From positions 1,116,001 through 1,180,000 of the forward strand of contig NZ_JAVQHL010000001.1 of the NCBI RefSeq assembly GCF_032670585.1: 64,000 nt of DNA, read 5' to 3'. Every line of letters starts with the position of its first letter. Position 1 is the stretch's first letter. The notes below the pieces were generated by a model. That model had not been told where the DNA came from, did no database searches, and was given only the letters and a program-made list of their open reading frames with translations. Both the position numbers and the translations under genes were made by a program. This document shows positions 25,924 to 33,731 of the stretch, piece by piece. Source of the DNA: Ostreiculturibacter nitratireducens. Its GTDB lineage: Bacteria; Pseudomonadota; Alphaproteobacteria; Rhodobacterales; Rhodobacteraceae.

Positions 25924-26577
25924 CTAGAGCGTAAAGCCGCGCTCCGCCGTAAATCCCGGGAGAACCGGCGCGGACGCGTTGAAGGCGAAGCGCCAGGTCA
26001 CCTGACCGTCCCGCTTCATCCCCACGCGAGCCACGCCAAGGGCCCCCTCCATGAACAGGGCGCCGATCCGGCCGCCCTCCTTCAACTGGTCGATGATTGC
26101 CTGCGGCACCGTTTCCACGGCACCTTCGATCATTATGACGTCATAGGGACCGTGCTTCGCCGCGCCCGCCTCAAGCGGCGTTTCGATCACGGCGGCATTG
26201 TCCGCACCCTCTCCCGAAAGCGTCTTCTGCGCCTCACGCGCAAGATCGGGATCTTCCTCGATGGCGACGACCGCTTCGGCCAGGCGCGCGATGACGGCCG
26301 CCGAATAGCCGAGACCGCAACCGACATCGAGCACCATCTCGTCGGGCTGGATGTCGAGCGCGTCAAGCATCTTGGCAAGCGTCCGCGCCTCGAGCACCAC
26401 GCGCCCCGGCGCTATCTCGATGTTCTCACCGACGTAGGCTGCTTCCCGCTTCGGTCCCGGCACGAAGGCCTCGCGCGGAACGGAAAGCATCGCCTCGATG
26501 ATCGGGAACTTCGTCACATCGTTGGGGCGGACTTGCGTATCGACCATCATCGTGCGACGGGCGGCGAAATCGATCAT
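25924..26577 (-). CDS. pcm: Protein-L-isoaspartate O-methyltransferase family protein
   Basis: A SAM-dependent methyltransferase of 217 aa. The SAM motif I is VLDVGCGLGYSAAVIARLA (near 83-101). The N-terminal MMVDTQVRPNDVTKFPIIEAM and REAFVPGPKREAAYVGENI match the Rhodobacterales/rhizobial Pcm-like family found next to tolC. These relatives are often shorter in the catalytic region than E. coli Pcm, so repair of isoaspartyl residues is likely but unproven. It leads the run pcm-tolC-PopZ-like. Confidence 0.85.
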   Translation of the reverse strand: MIDFAARRTMMVDTQVRPNDVTKFPIIEAMLSVPREAFVPGPKREAAYVGENIEIAPGRVVLEARTLAKMLDALDIQPDEMVLDVGCGLGYSAAVIARLAEAVVAIEEDPDLAREAQKTLSGEGADNAAVIETPLEAGAAKHGPYDVIMIEGAVETVPQAIIDQLKEGGRIGALFMEGALGVARVGMKRDGQVTWRFAFNASAPVLPGFTAERGFTL

Positions 26578-27104
26578 CGACTATACTCTTCGGTCTGGAT
26601 TCCGGTGACTCCCCTCTTGCCATGAAACCCCGGCGCTGGCAACGCCCCGGCTGGCGGGAAGGGGGATTGCATCCGGAGCCCGTGGATCCGTAGAAAAGTG
26701 AGCGGCGCCAATGGTTAGCGCCACGCCGTCGAGCGCGGCGCGCGGGGCCGCAAAGCGGAGCCGCGACACTTCTGTTCTGGTTAAGCGTTTGTTTTTCCCA
26801 CGTATCGACTCACCCCCGGGAGGAATGGTGCAGGGCAGCGGCATGACGCTGCCGCTCCGGCGCGAAATGCGGGTCCGGCACCGATGCAGCCCATCCACAG
26901 GCCCGAATCCGGCCGGAATACGGAAACACAGTGTTGCCATTTCCCCAACGAACGCCCACCTTTACAATCGCGCCGGAAGCCCAGGCACCCTGGGACGGCA
27001 GCGACTCCAGCGACTCTGCCGGGCAGCTTGATCTGGCGCCCAAGATTCTCTGACGACGGGTCTTGCGCCCAACCACCCGTTCGTTTAGCAAAACCTATCT
27101 CCGA
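26578..27104. other. Intergenic stretch between pcm and tRNA-Cys
   Basis: About 527 bp. It should hold the pcm promoter (left) and the tRNA promoter (right). A short inverted repeat GGCGC-N8-GCGCC lies near 26704-26721, and an AT-rich patch at about 26780-26810. Open frames in it have poor ribosome sites and no recognisable protein, so I call no gene. Confidence 0.6.
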
Positions 27105-27178
27105 GGCGGGTTGGCGGAGAGGTTACGCAGCGGATTGCAAATCCGTGTAGACCGGTTCGATTCCGGTACCCGCCTCCA
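27105..27178 (+). tRNA. tRNA-Cys (GCA)
   Basis: A 74-nt cloverleaf. The 7-bp acceptor stem is GGCGGGT/ACCCGCC, the anticodon loop is TTGCAAA (GCA) on a GGAT-type stem, and the T arm is CCGGTTCGATTCCGG. The discriminator T and CCA are encoded (27175-27178). The tRNA 3' end borders the accessory region at 27.3-34.4 kb; tRNA genes are frequent insertion points, but I found no second copy of the 3' end. Confidence 0.95.
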
Positions 27179-27283
27179 CTACTTAGCCCAAATCCCCCAG
27201 CACGGTTTACGGCCTGGTTTACACACCGGTCGTGATTTGCGGTTTCGAATGACAATCTCGACGCGCGAAAGTAGCCTGGCGCC

Positions 27284-28111
27284 ATTGGCGCGCAGGACTG
27301 GTCAGAAGACGAGAACGACGCGATCGTCGCGGACTATTTCGCGATGCTGATCGATGACATTGCAGGCCGCCCATACAACAAAGCGGAGCACAATCGCGCG
27401 CTCCAGGAACTGATTGGCCGCAGCCGCGGATCGATCGAGTTCAAGCACTGCAACATATCTGCTGCTATGAAAGGCTTTGGCCTGCCGCTTCTAAGCGGCT
27501 ATCTGCCTCGTTTCAATTTCCAGATGTCTCTCGCCGAAGCCATCGCGAGATGGCTCGCCAAGCGCCCGGATTGGTTGGACGCGCAGCACCCGGCGCAGAT
27601 GGTCTTCGCCGAGGCGGCGCCACTCTTCGTCGGCATCGCTCCGACGCTCCGGAACGCACCGCCTCCGGAGGAGACGCAACAATTGCAGGCTGTGGCGCAG
27701 CGCTTCGATGCCGCTGGTCGTGACGAGAGAAACCGCGCCTTGGGCAAAGCTGGCGAGGAGCGGGCATTCCACCATGAACGCGTCAGCCTTCGACAGGCGG
27801 GACGAGACGATCTGGCCCGACGAGTGCGGTGGGTTTCTGCGGAGGACGGGGATGGCGCGGGCTACGACATTCACAGCTTCACGCCGGAGGGCAAAGTCCG
27901 GCTGATCGAGGTCAAGACGACGAACGGGTGGGAACGGACGCCGTTCCACATCTCGCGAAACGAGCTGCAGGTTGCGGACGAGAACCGAGACACATGGCAC
28001 CTGTTTCGCATTTACAACTTCGTTCGTGAGCCGAGGGCATTTGAGCTTCGCCCCCCGCTCGACGCGCATGTGACGCTCACGCCCACCAGTTTTCAGGCCA
28101 GCTTTCACTGA
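27284..28111 (+). CDS. DUF3883 domain protein with non-standard or lost start
   Basis: DUF3883 is a nuclease-like (PD-(D/E)xK) domain often found in restriction/defence proteins. Here the core is GKAGEERAFHHERVSLRQAG, then GDGAGYDIHSF and RLIEVKTTNG (the D...ExK pair), then FHISRNELQVA and a C-terminal FELRPPL. The first ATG is at 27344 (255 aa). The frame stays open upstream to a TAG at 27272-27274 and encodes GAQDWSEDENDAIVADYFA, which fits the family N-terminus, but it has no ATG, GTG or TTG. An ATT at 27284 is the only near-cognate codon. Either a rare start or a decayed gene. It lies 105 bp after tRNA-Cys. Confidence 0.7.
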   Translation: MGAQDWSEDENDAIVADYFAMLIDDIAGRPYNKAEHNRALQELIGRSRGSIEFKHCNISAAMKGFGLPLLSGYLPRFNFQMSLAEAIARWLAKRPDWLDAQHPAQMVFAEAAPLFVGIAPTLRNAPPPEETQQLQAVAQRFDAAGRDERNRALGKAGEERAFHHERVSLRQAGRDDLARRVRWVSAEDGDGAGYDIHSFTPEGKVRLIEVKTTNGWERTPFHISRNELQVADENRDTWHLFRIYNFVREPRAFELRPPLDAHVTLTPTSFQASFH

Positions 28112-28125
28112 CGGGCGCTGACGTC

Positions 28126-28284
28126 TCAGTCGAAGCTAATCGGTTTCAGGCTGGCTGCAGTGAGCTTCGCGAGAACCTCATCGGCAACTTCGGGCACGAC
28201 GGCGGCGCATTTCTCGATGATGTTGGCAGCATGCCGCAACTCCCACACACGCCTGGGTTGGTGGATTGAGGCGACATCCTTCAT
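28126..28284 (-). CDS. Possible small ORF, 52 aa
   Basis: An ATG-to-TGA frame of 52 aa with a plausible amphipathic sequence (RRVWELRHAANIIEKCAAV, then DEVLAKLTAASLKPISFD). The frame stays open about 30 codons further upstream without a better start. The ribosome site is weak, and the upstream extension lies opposite the DUF3883 remnant. It resembles nothing I recognise; it could be the tail of a decayed gene or chance. Confidence 0.25.
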   Translation of the reverse strand: MKDVASIHQPRRVWELRHAANIIEKCAAVVPEVADEVLAKLTAASLKPISFD

Positions 28285-28296
28285 GAGCACTCTCGG

Positions 28297-28560
28297 TCGG
28301 ATGCCGAAGACGATGCAAGCGTCGCGGACGACTTCGCGAAGCAGACGAACGACATCTCCGTCGGTGCCTCAACGGCAAGGCCCAGCACAACCGGGACCTT
28401 CGGGACATACCGGCCGCGGCCGGGTCAGATGAAGCTCACGCACCGCTGCGTGTCGGCCGCGATGAAGGGCTTCGACCTGCCGACCCTGAGCGGCCATCCG
28501 CCCCGATTTCCGCAGGTGTCGCGCCAAGGCGCCGCACTCCCGCCCGATGAAACCGGGAAG
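28297..28560 (+). pseudogene. Frameshifted remnant of a second DUF3883 gene
   Basis: Three pieces in different frames resemble the N-terminal half of the intact DUF3883 protein in the same order. SDAEDDASVADDFAKQTNDI (from 28297) resembles SEDENDAIVADYFAMLIDDI. NGKAQHNRDL resembles YNKAEHNRAL. From 28432, RCVSAAMKGFDLPTLSGHPP resembles the NISAAMKGFGLPLLSGY segment. At least two frameshifts separate them, and the nuclease core is missing. It is therefore a decayed second copy or paralogue placed about 200 bp downstream of the first. Confidence 0.6.
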
Positions 28561-28727
28561 TGCGCGCCGTTGCGCAAGGATCCGATGTCGAAAGCCGAGA
28601 GCCGCGAGGACGCTGACTGACACGAGCGGTTTCACGCCGCCGCCAGAACGTCACCGAAGTTGGGCGCGCCGCCCAGCTGGCGAGGGGCGGCGAGCGCCCG
28701 GCTTGACGGATCGTGCAGGTTGAGCGG

Positions 28728-31139
28728 TCAGGCTTTCTGCCTTGCGTTCGTGGGATCCCAGGCCGCTTCGTCGAGACAGGAGAACGCCCGGCGTTCGCCG
28801 AGGATGACGACCTCAAGTCCCTCGCGAAGGCCCGGCTCGACATAGGCGAAGGTGAGGCTCTTGCCCGTCGCATGGCCGTAACCACCCGAGGTGCAGACGC
28901 CGACGACCCGGTCGCCCTGCATCACTGCCTCGCCGCCGTGGATGTCGCAATCGTTGGCCGCGACCTCTCCATAGGCCAATTGCGTGACGATGCCTCTCTC
29001 GCGAACCGCCTCGGTCGAGTCACGGCCGCGGAAATCGCCCTTGTCAGGAGCGTAGAAGCGGGCGCAGCCGGCCTCGATCAGCGTGATCTCGTTGGTGAGT
29101 TCCGAACCGAACCCGCGATAGCCTTTTTCCATGCGCAGGCTGTTCACCGCGTGGACTCCGAAATCGGCTATGCCGTGGGCTTCGCCGGAAGCCCATATCG
29201 CGTCGTAGAGCCTGGCAAGCGCGGCCATCGGCGCGTGCAGTTCCCAGCCCAGCTCTCCCACATAGTTCACCCGCAGAGCGCGCACGGGCACGCCGGCGAT
29301 GGTGATCTCCTGCCCCGAGAGCCAGCGGAAGGCCGCATTGGACAGGTCCGCGTCGGTCAGCGGCGCGAGAACCTCGCGCGCCTTCGGACCGGCCACGACG
29401 AGCATGCCGTAGTCATCGGTCAGATTGGCGATGGTCACGTCATCGCCGGCGGCAAGGCGCAGATGATCGAGCGCCTGCCGCTCCGCCCCGGCGCCCGACA
29501 GGACATAGAAGCGATCGTCGGCCAGCCTCGTGATGGTCCATTCGCCCTCGATCCGCCCCCCATCGGACAAGACATGGGTCAGGCAGATGCCGCCCGGCTT
29601 CTTCGGCAGCCTGTTGGCGGTCAGCCGGTCGAGGAGCGCCTCGGCGCCCGGGCCGGAAACGTCGAACTTGGCGAAGCTCGACAGGTCCATGATACCCACC
29701 CGCTCGCGCACTGCGCGGCATTCGGCGGCGACCAGATCGAAGGTGTTGTTGCGCCGGTATTGCAGCTTTTCGACGAAGCCCGCGGGGGCGAAATACTTGG
29801 GCCGCTCCCAGCCGTACACCTCGGTGTAGACCGCGCCTTTCTCCTTCAGCCTTTCGTAGAGCGGCGTCACGCGGCTCGGGCGGCCCGCATGGATTTCGCG
29901 CCCCGGCAGCGGGGTTTCGAACATGTTGTGATAGTCGTCGAAACTCTTGGCGCGGGTGTAATCGGCGTCCGCATAGCCTCCGAAGCGGCGCGGATCGACC
30001 GAAGCCATGTTGATCTCGGCATCGCCATGCACCATCCATTGCGCGAGGTACTTGCCGCAGCCCGCGCCTTGCGCGATGCCGATGGAGGAGCCGCAGCATT
30101 GCCAGAAGTTGCGGACCCCATGGGCGGGGCCAACGAGAGGGTTGCCGTCCGGCGTATGGGGGATGGCGCCATTGATGATGCGCTTGATGCCCGCCTCGGC
30201 GAAGATCGGCATCCGTTCCAGCGCCTTTTCGAGCCAAGGCGCGATGCGGTCCAAGTCGCCTTCGAAAAGCTCGTTCTCGCTTTCCCATTCCGGCCAGCCG
30301 CCGCGGGCCGCCCAGGCCTCCTTGGCGCCGTGATGCTCGTAGATGCCGACAAGCCCGGCCTTCTGTTCCTGTCGGTAATAGCCGGCGGTGGCCGGATCGC
30401 GCATGACCGGCAGTTCGACATCCGTGCCCTTGAACTCTTCAAGAGGCTCGGTCACCAGATACTGGTGCTCCATATTGGTGATGGGCGTGTCGACGCCGAG
30501 CCAGGCACCCACTTCGCGCGCATAGCAGCCGCCGGCGTTGACGACATGTTCGCAAATGACATTGCCCTGCTCGGTCACCACCTCGAACTCGCCCGAAGGC
30601 AGCCGGTTTATGCCGGTCACCCGGTTGCGTCGGACGATCGTCGCGCCCAGTTGCCGCGCCCCGGCGGCCATGGCGTTGCAGGCGCTTGCCGGGTCCACAT
30701 GGCCGTCCATCGTCGTATGCGCGCCGGCGAGTATCCCGTCGGTATCCAGCCAGGGGTTCAGTTCCCTGATCCGGTCAGGTCCGATGATCTCCATCTGAAA
30801 GCCGACGTTGGCGGCGAAACCGGCGACATGGCGGAACCAGTCCACCTCTTCCGGGGTCGTGGCCAGCCGGATGCCGCCGCAACCGTGCCAGCCCGTCGGA
30901 TGGCCGGTCAGTTCCTCCAGACGCGGATAGAGCGTGTTGGAGTAGTGGTGGATCTTGGCCATGCTGTAGTTGCCGATGAACGACGGGCACTGTCCCGCCG
31001 CATGCCAGGTGGAGCCGCTCGTCAGTTCGCCCTTCTCGATCAGCAGCACATCCGTCCACCCCTCTTCGGCAAGGTGATAGGAGAGGCCCACGCCCATCAT
31101 GCCGCCGCCGACGATCACTACCTTCGCATGTGACTGCAT
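28728..31139 (-). CDS. Dimethylglycine/sarcosine dehydrogenase-like flavoprotein with GcvT domain
   Basis: An 803-aa fusion. The N-terminal FAD oxidoreductase has the dinucleotide motif VVIVGGGMMGVGLSYHLAE, and GSTWHAAG contains His46, the residue that carries covalent FAD in dimethylglycine and sarcosine dehydrogenases. The C-terminal GcvT/aminomethyltransferase domain is recognisable from GIMDLSSFAKFDVSGPGA near 495, NYVGELGWELHAP near 640, then a glycine-rich end. Relatives demethylate N-methylated glycines and pass the carbon to THF. It starts 25 bp after the MttB-like gene with a good GAAGGAG site, so the two are probably co-expressed. The exact substrate is unknown. Confidence 0.88.
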   Translation of the reverse strand: MQSHAKVVIVGGGMMGVGLSYHLAEEGWTDVLLIEKGELTSGSTWHAAGQCPSFIGNYSMAKIHHYSNTLYPRLEELTGHPTGWHGCGGIRLATTPEEVDWFRHVAGFAANVGFQMEIIGPDRIRELNPWLDTDGILAGAHTTMDGHVDPASACNAMAAGARQLGATIVRRNRVTGINRLPSGEFEVVTEQGNVICEHVVNAGGCYAREVGAWLGVDTPITNMEHQYLVTEPLEEFKGTDVELPVMRDPATAGYYRQEQKAGLVGIYEHHGAKEAWAARGGWPEWESENELFEGDLDRIAPWLEKALERMPIFAEAGIKRIINGAIPHTPDGNPLVGPAHGVRNFWQCCGSSIGIAQGAGCGKYLAQWMVHGDAEINMASVDPRRFGGYADADYTRAKSFDDYHNMFETPLPGREIHAGRPSRVTPLYERLKEKGAVYTEVYGWERPKYFAPAGFVEKLQYRRNNTFDLVAAECRAVRERVGIMDLSSFAKFDVSGPGAEALLDRLTANRLPKKPGGICLTHVLSDGGRIEGEWTITRLADDRFYVLSGAGAERQALDHLRLAAGDDVTIANLTDDYGMLVVAGPKAREVLAPLTDADLSNAAFRWLSGQEITIAGVPVRALRVNYVGELGWELHAPMAALARLYDAIWASGEAHGIADFGVHAVNSLRMEKGYRGFGSELTNEITLIEAGCARFYAPDKGDFRGRDSTEAVRERGIVTQLAYGEVAANDCDIHGGEAVMQGDRVVGVCTSGGYGHATGKSLTFAYVEPGLREGLEVVILGERRAFSCLDEAAWDPTNARQKA

Positions 31140-31164
31140 GATGAACTCCTTCTACCTTGGGGAT

Positions 31165-32718
31165 TTACCAGACGCCGTTCCCGGCGCGCATGCGGGCTTT
31201 CGGCAGGATGATGTTGTAGGTCTCGCGCAGACGGGCATCGATGCTGTCGCTGATGTGGCGGGGATAGTGGTCGGCGAGGATCCGGCGAACCCTGTCGCGC
31301 GCCACCGCGCGCGCGTCCCGCGCGCCGGCATCCTCCCACTCGCCGATGCTGCGCCGGTCGGCGATTTCGGGGTAGAGATAGTCGGTCTTCATCCGCGAGA
31401 AGGTCTGCTGATGGCCAAGGAAGTGCCCCGCCCCCATGACAACATCGCGGACCACGTCGTAGCTCAACGTATCCTCGCTGACCTCGATCCCTCTGACGGT
31501 GCGCAGGACCGCACCCAGAAGGTCGTTGTCCAGCACGTAGCTTTCGAATGCGGTGCCCATCAGGCTGCCCTGCATCCCCGCGCATTCGTGGATCATCGTG
31601 GCCCCGGCATGCGCGGCGAGCGAGATCGTGTAGCCCTTCTCCCCGCCGGATTGCGCATCGGGCAGCTTGCTGTCGGTCATGCCCGCGGGCACGGAGTTCG
31701 GAAGGTCGTAGAACCCCGCCATCTGCGCGCAGGCCGCCGACAGGAGCGCCTGTTCGCCCGAGCCGCCCGACATCGCGCCGGTGCGCAGGTCCGACACGAA
31801 AGGCCAGGCGGCGAAGATGCCACGGCAGTTCGGGTCGATGATGTTGCACAGGATCAGCCCCGCGAGCACCTCGGCACAGGCCTGCGCCACCGCCCCGGCC
31901 AGCGCCGCCGGCGCCGTCGCCCCGGCCTGACCGGCCGACACGAGGAGGATCGGCATGCCGGCCAGAACCGCAGCCTCCAGCGCGTCGCAGCTTTCGGTGG
32001 CAAAGCGCATCGGCGGCACGACATGGCAGCAGACGGCGGTGCAGAAGGGCCGCTCGCGGAACTTGCCTTCGCCGCCCGCGACCATGTCCAGCATCGGCTG
32101 CACGGCGCGCACGCTGTTACCGTCCGTGTAGCTGACGGCGATCGACTTCGTGGTGCCCGAGAGGCAGGCATAGGTCGTGTTGATGTCTAGATCGAGGATC
32201 GTTTCGGTGTCGCGTGCCACGACCGAGCGGTGATACCAGTGGATGTTGTCCATCCGGTCGACCAGCCGGGCGATGTCATAGAGATCGGCCACCGTGCTTT
32301 CGCGGTATCTGCCGGTCTCGAAATCCATGATGGTCGGGGCTGCCCCGCCGGTGCCCGTGTGCACACGGCGGCCGCCGATCTCCAGATCGTGGATTGGGTC
32401 GATGCCATGCAGGGTGAACTTTCGCCGCGTGCGGGCGATCACGTCCTCGACGAGCGCGCGGGGAAACCGCAATCGGCCGCTCCCGTCGACCCAGCACCCG
32501 GCCTCGACCGCGCGGCGCTCCAGGCTGGGCGTGACCTGCGACAGGCCCAGGTCCTCCAGAAGGCGCAAGACCAACTGGTGGATCCGCTCCATCTCGCATC
32601 GGGTCAGCGGCTGGAAGCGTCCTCCGACCATGCCCGGCGCGATCACGGGAAGTGCGGGCGCCATTTCTGCGGCGCCGCGATTGCGGCGGCCCGACCGGCG
32701 AGGGGAGTGTTCGAACAT
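31165..32718 (-). CDS. MttB-superfamily (trimethylamine/betaine-type) methyltransferase
   Basis: A 517-aa member of the trimethylamine methyltransferase family: RFPRALVEDVIARTRRKFTL, then HTGTGGAAPTIMDFETG near 117-133, DLYDIARLVDRMDNIHWYH near 143, and MKTDYLYPEIADR near the end. There is no in-frame UAG (the stop is TAA), so it is a non-pyrrolysine member like glycine betaine methyltransferase MtgB. Such enzymes move a methyl group from a quaternary amine to a corrinoid protein. No corrinoid protein gene is adjacent. It sits between a LysR gene and the dehydrogenase-like gene on the same strand. The substrate is unknown. Confidence 0.87.
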   Translation of the reverse strand: MFEHSPRRSGRRNRGAAEMAPALPVIAPGMVGGRFQPLTRCEMERIHQLVLRLLEDLGLSQVTPSLERRAVEAGCWVDGSGRLRFPRALVEDVIARTRRKFTLHGIDPIHDLEIGGRRVHTGTGGAAPTIMDFETGRYRESTVADLYDIARLVDRMDNIHWYHRSVVARDTETILDLDINTTYACLSGTTKSIAVSYTDGNSVRAVQPMLDMVAGGEGKFRERPFCTAVCCHVVPPMRFATESCDALEAAVLAGMPILLVSAGQAGATAPAALAGAVAQACAEVLAGLILCNIIDPNCRGIFAAWPFVSDLRTGAMSGGSGEQALLSAACAQMAGFYDLPNSVPAGMTDSKLPDAQSGGEKGYTISLAAHAGATMIHECAGMQGSLMGTAFESYVLDNDLLGAVLRTVRGIEVSEDTLSYDVVRDVVMGAGHFLGHQQTFSRMKTDYLYPEIADRRSIGEWEDAGARDARAVARDRVRRILADHYPRHISDSIDARLRETYNIILPKARMRAGNGVW

Positions 32719-32810
32719 GGCGGGATCCCGAGGGGTTTCACGCGATCCAATAGGCAGGTTATCGGGCCGTCGTTCAAACGATCAATTCGAATGCGTTGCA
32801 TTCCCACTGA

Positions 32811-33731
32811 TCATGTGAAACCGGAACCCCCGGTGACCTCGTCCCTTATCCATTGAAGGAAATGGGCGATAGCGGGAACGCTCGTCGACCCTTCCAATGC
32901 GCCTACGTAATAGCCGTCGCGCGTTTCCAGACTCCTGTCGACAGGGCAGACCAGCCGCCCCTCCGCCAGCATCGGGTCGGTGATGTAGCTCCAGCCAAGC
33001 GCCACGCCGCGCCCGGCCTCGGCCGCCTGAACGATCATCGGATAACTGTTCAGCCGCACGCCGCGCCGGACCGGCTGCCCCGTCACGCCCTGGGTGACCA
33101 GCCAGACGCGCCAATCGACGCCGCCCCAGATATTGCCGCCGCCGTCGAGATGCAGAAGCGTCTGATCGAGCATGTCCGAGGGTTCACGAAGCTCGGGGTG
33201 GTTGCGCAGATAGGCGGGACTGCAGACCGGATAGACCCGCTCGCCGAAGAGAAGATGCGCCTCGACGCCCTCCCATCGCCCGGCGCCATACAATATTGCC
33301 ACATCCACGCCTTCCTGACGCAGGTCCACCTTCTGGTCCGTGGCGAGAACCCTGAGGTCGATCTCGGGATGCCGGGCGCTGAACCGCTCAAGCCGCGGCA
33401 TCAGCCAGAAATAGGAGAATGCAACCGAGGCTGAAACGGTGATCTGCGGGTTTTCGGCTGCGGCCTGAAGCCCGGCGACACAGGTCTCGATTTCCTGCAG
33501 CCCGCGCGTCACGGACTCGAACAGCCGCCGCCCTTCGGCGGTCGGCTCGATCGCGCGGTGAAGGCGCCGGAACAGCAGCACGCCAAGCTGGTCTTCCAGC
33601 GCCTTGATCTGCCGGCTGACGGCGCTTTGGGTGATGCACAGCTCATCCGCCGCAAGCGTGAAGCTCCTCCGCCGGGCAGCCACCTCGAAGGTGTGAAACA
33701 ACGACAGCGAAGGCATGTTGAATTTTCTCAA
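32811..33731 (-). CDS. LysR-type regulator, GcvA-like
   Basis: A 306-aa LysR regulator: helix-turn-helix SLFHTFEVAARRRSFTLAAD and ELCITQSAVSRQIKALEDQ, then an effector domain (SVAFSYFWLMPRLERFSARHP). The best start is TTG at 33731, four or five bases after GGAGGG; it yields MRKFNMPSLS, matching the GcvA-like N-terminus. The ATG five codons in has no ribosome site. It precedes the MttB-like gene by 92 bp on the same strand and is the natural candidate to regulate it. The ligand is unknown. Confidence 0.85.
   Translation of the reverse strand: MRKFNMPSLSLFHTFEVAARRRSFTLAADELCITQSAVSRQIKALEDQLGVLLFRRLHRAIEPTAEGRRLFESVTRGLQEIETCVAGLQAAAENPQITVSASVAFSYFWLMPRLERFSARHPEIDLRVLATDQKVDLRQEGVDVAILYGAGRWEGVEAHLLFGERVYPVCSPAYLRNHPELREPSDMLDQTLLHLDGGGNIWGGVDWRVWLVTQGVTGQPVRRGVRLNSYPMIVQAAEAGRGVALGWSYITDPMLAEGRLVCPVDRSLETRDGYYVGALEGSTSVPAIAHFLQWIRDEVTGGSGFT

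Noticed and set aside
26711..27031. Plus-strand frame between pcm and tRNA-Cys
   Set aside because: The best SD-like sequence touches its ATG directly with no spacing, the product is Arg/Pro/Ser-rich, and no family is recognisable.
27105..28730. Integrative element inserted at tRNA-Cys
   Set aside because: Accessory-looking DNA begins right after the tRNA, but I found no integrase and no second copy of the tRNA 3' end to mark an attachment site.
28713..31133. 806-codon open frame on the plus strand opposite the DMGDH-like gene
   Set aside because: It is the mirror of a clear flavoprotein gene; high GC makes long antisense frames common, and its product has no recognisable motif.
31165..32718. 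Pyrrolysine-type trimethylamine methyltransferase
   Set aside because: The frame contains no internal UAG and ends at TAA; no pyl genes are present.
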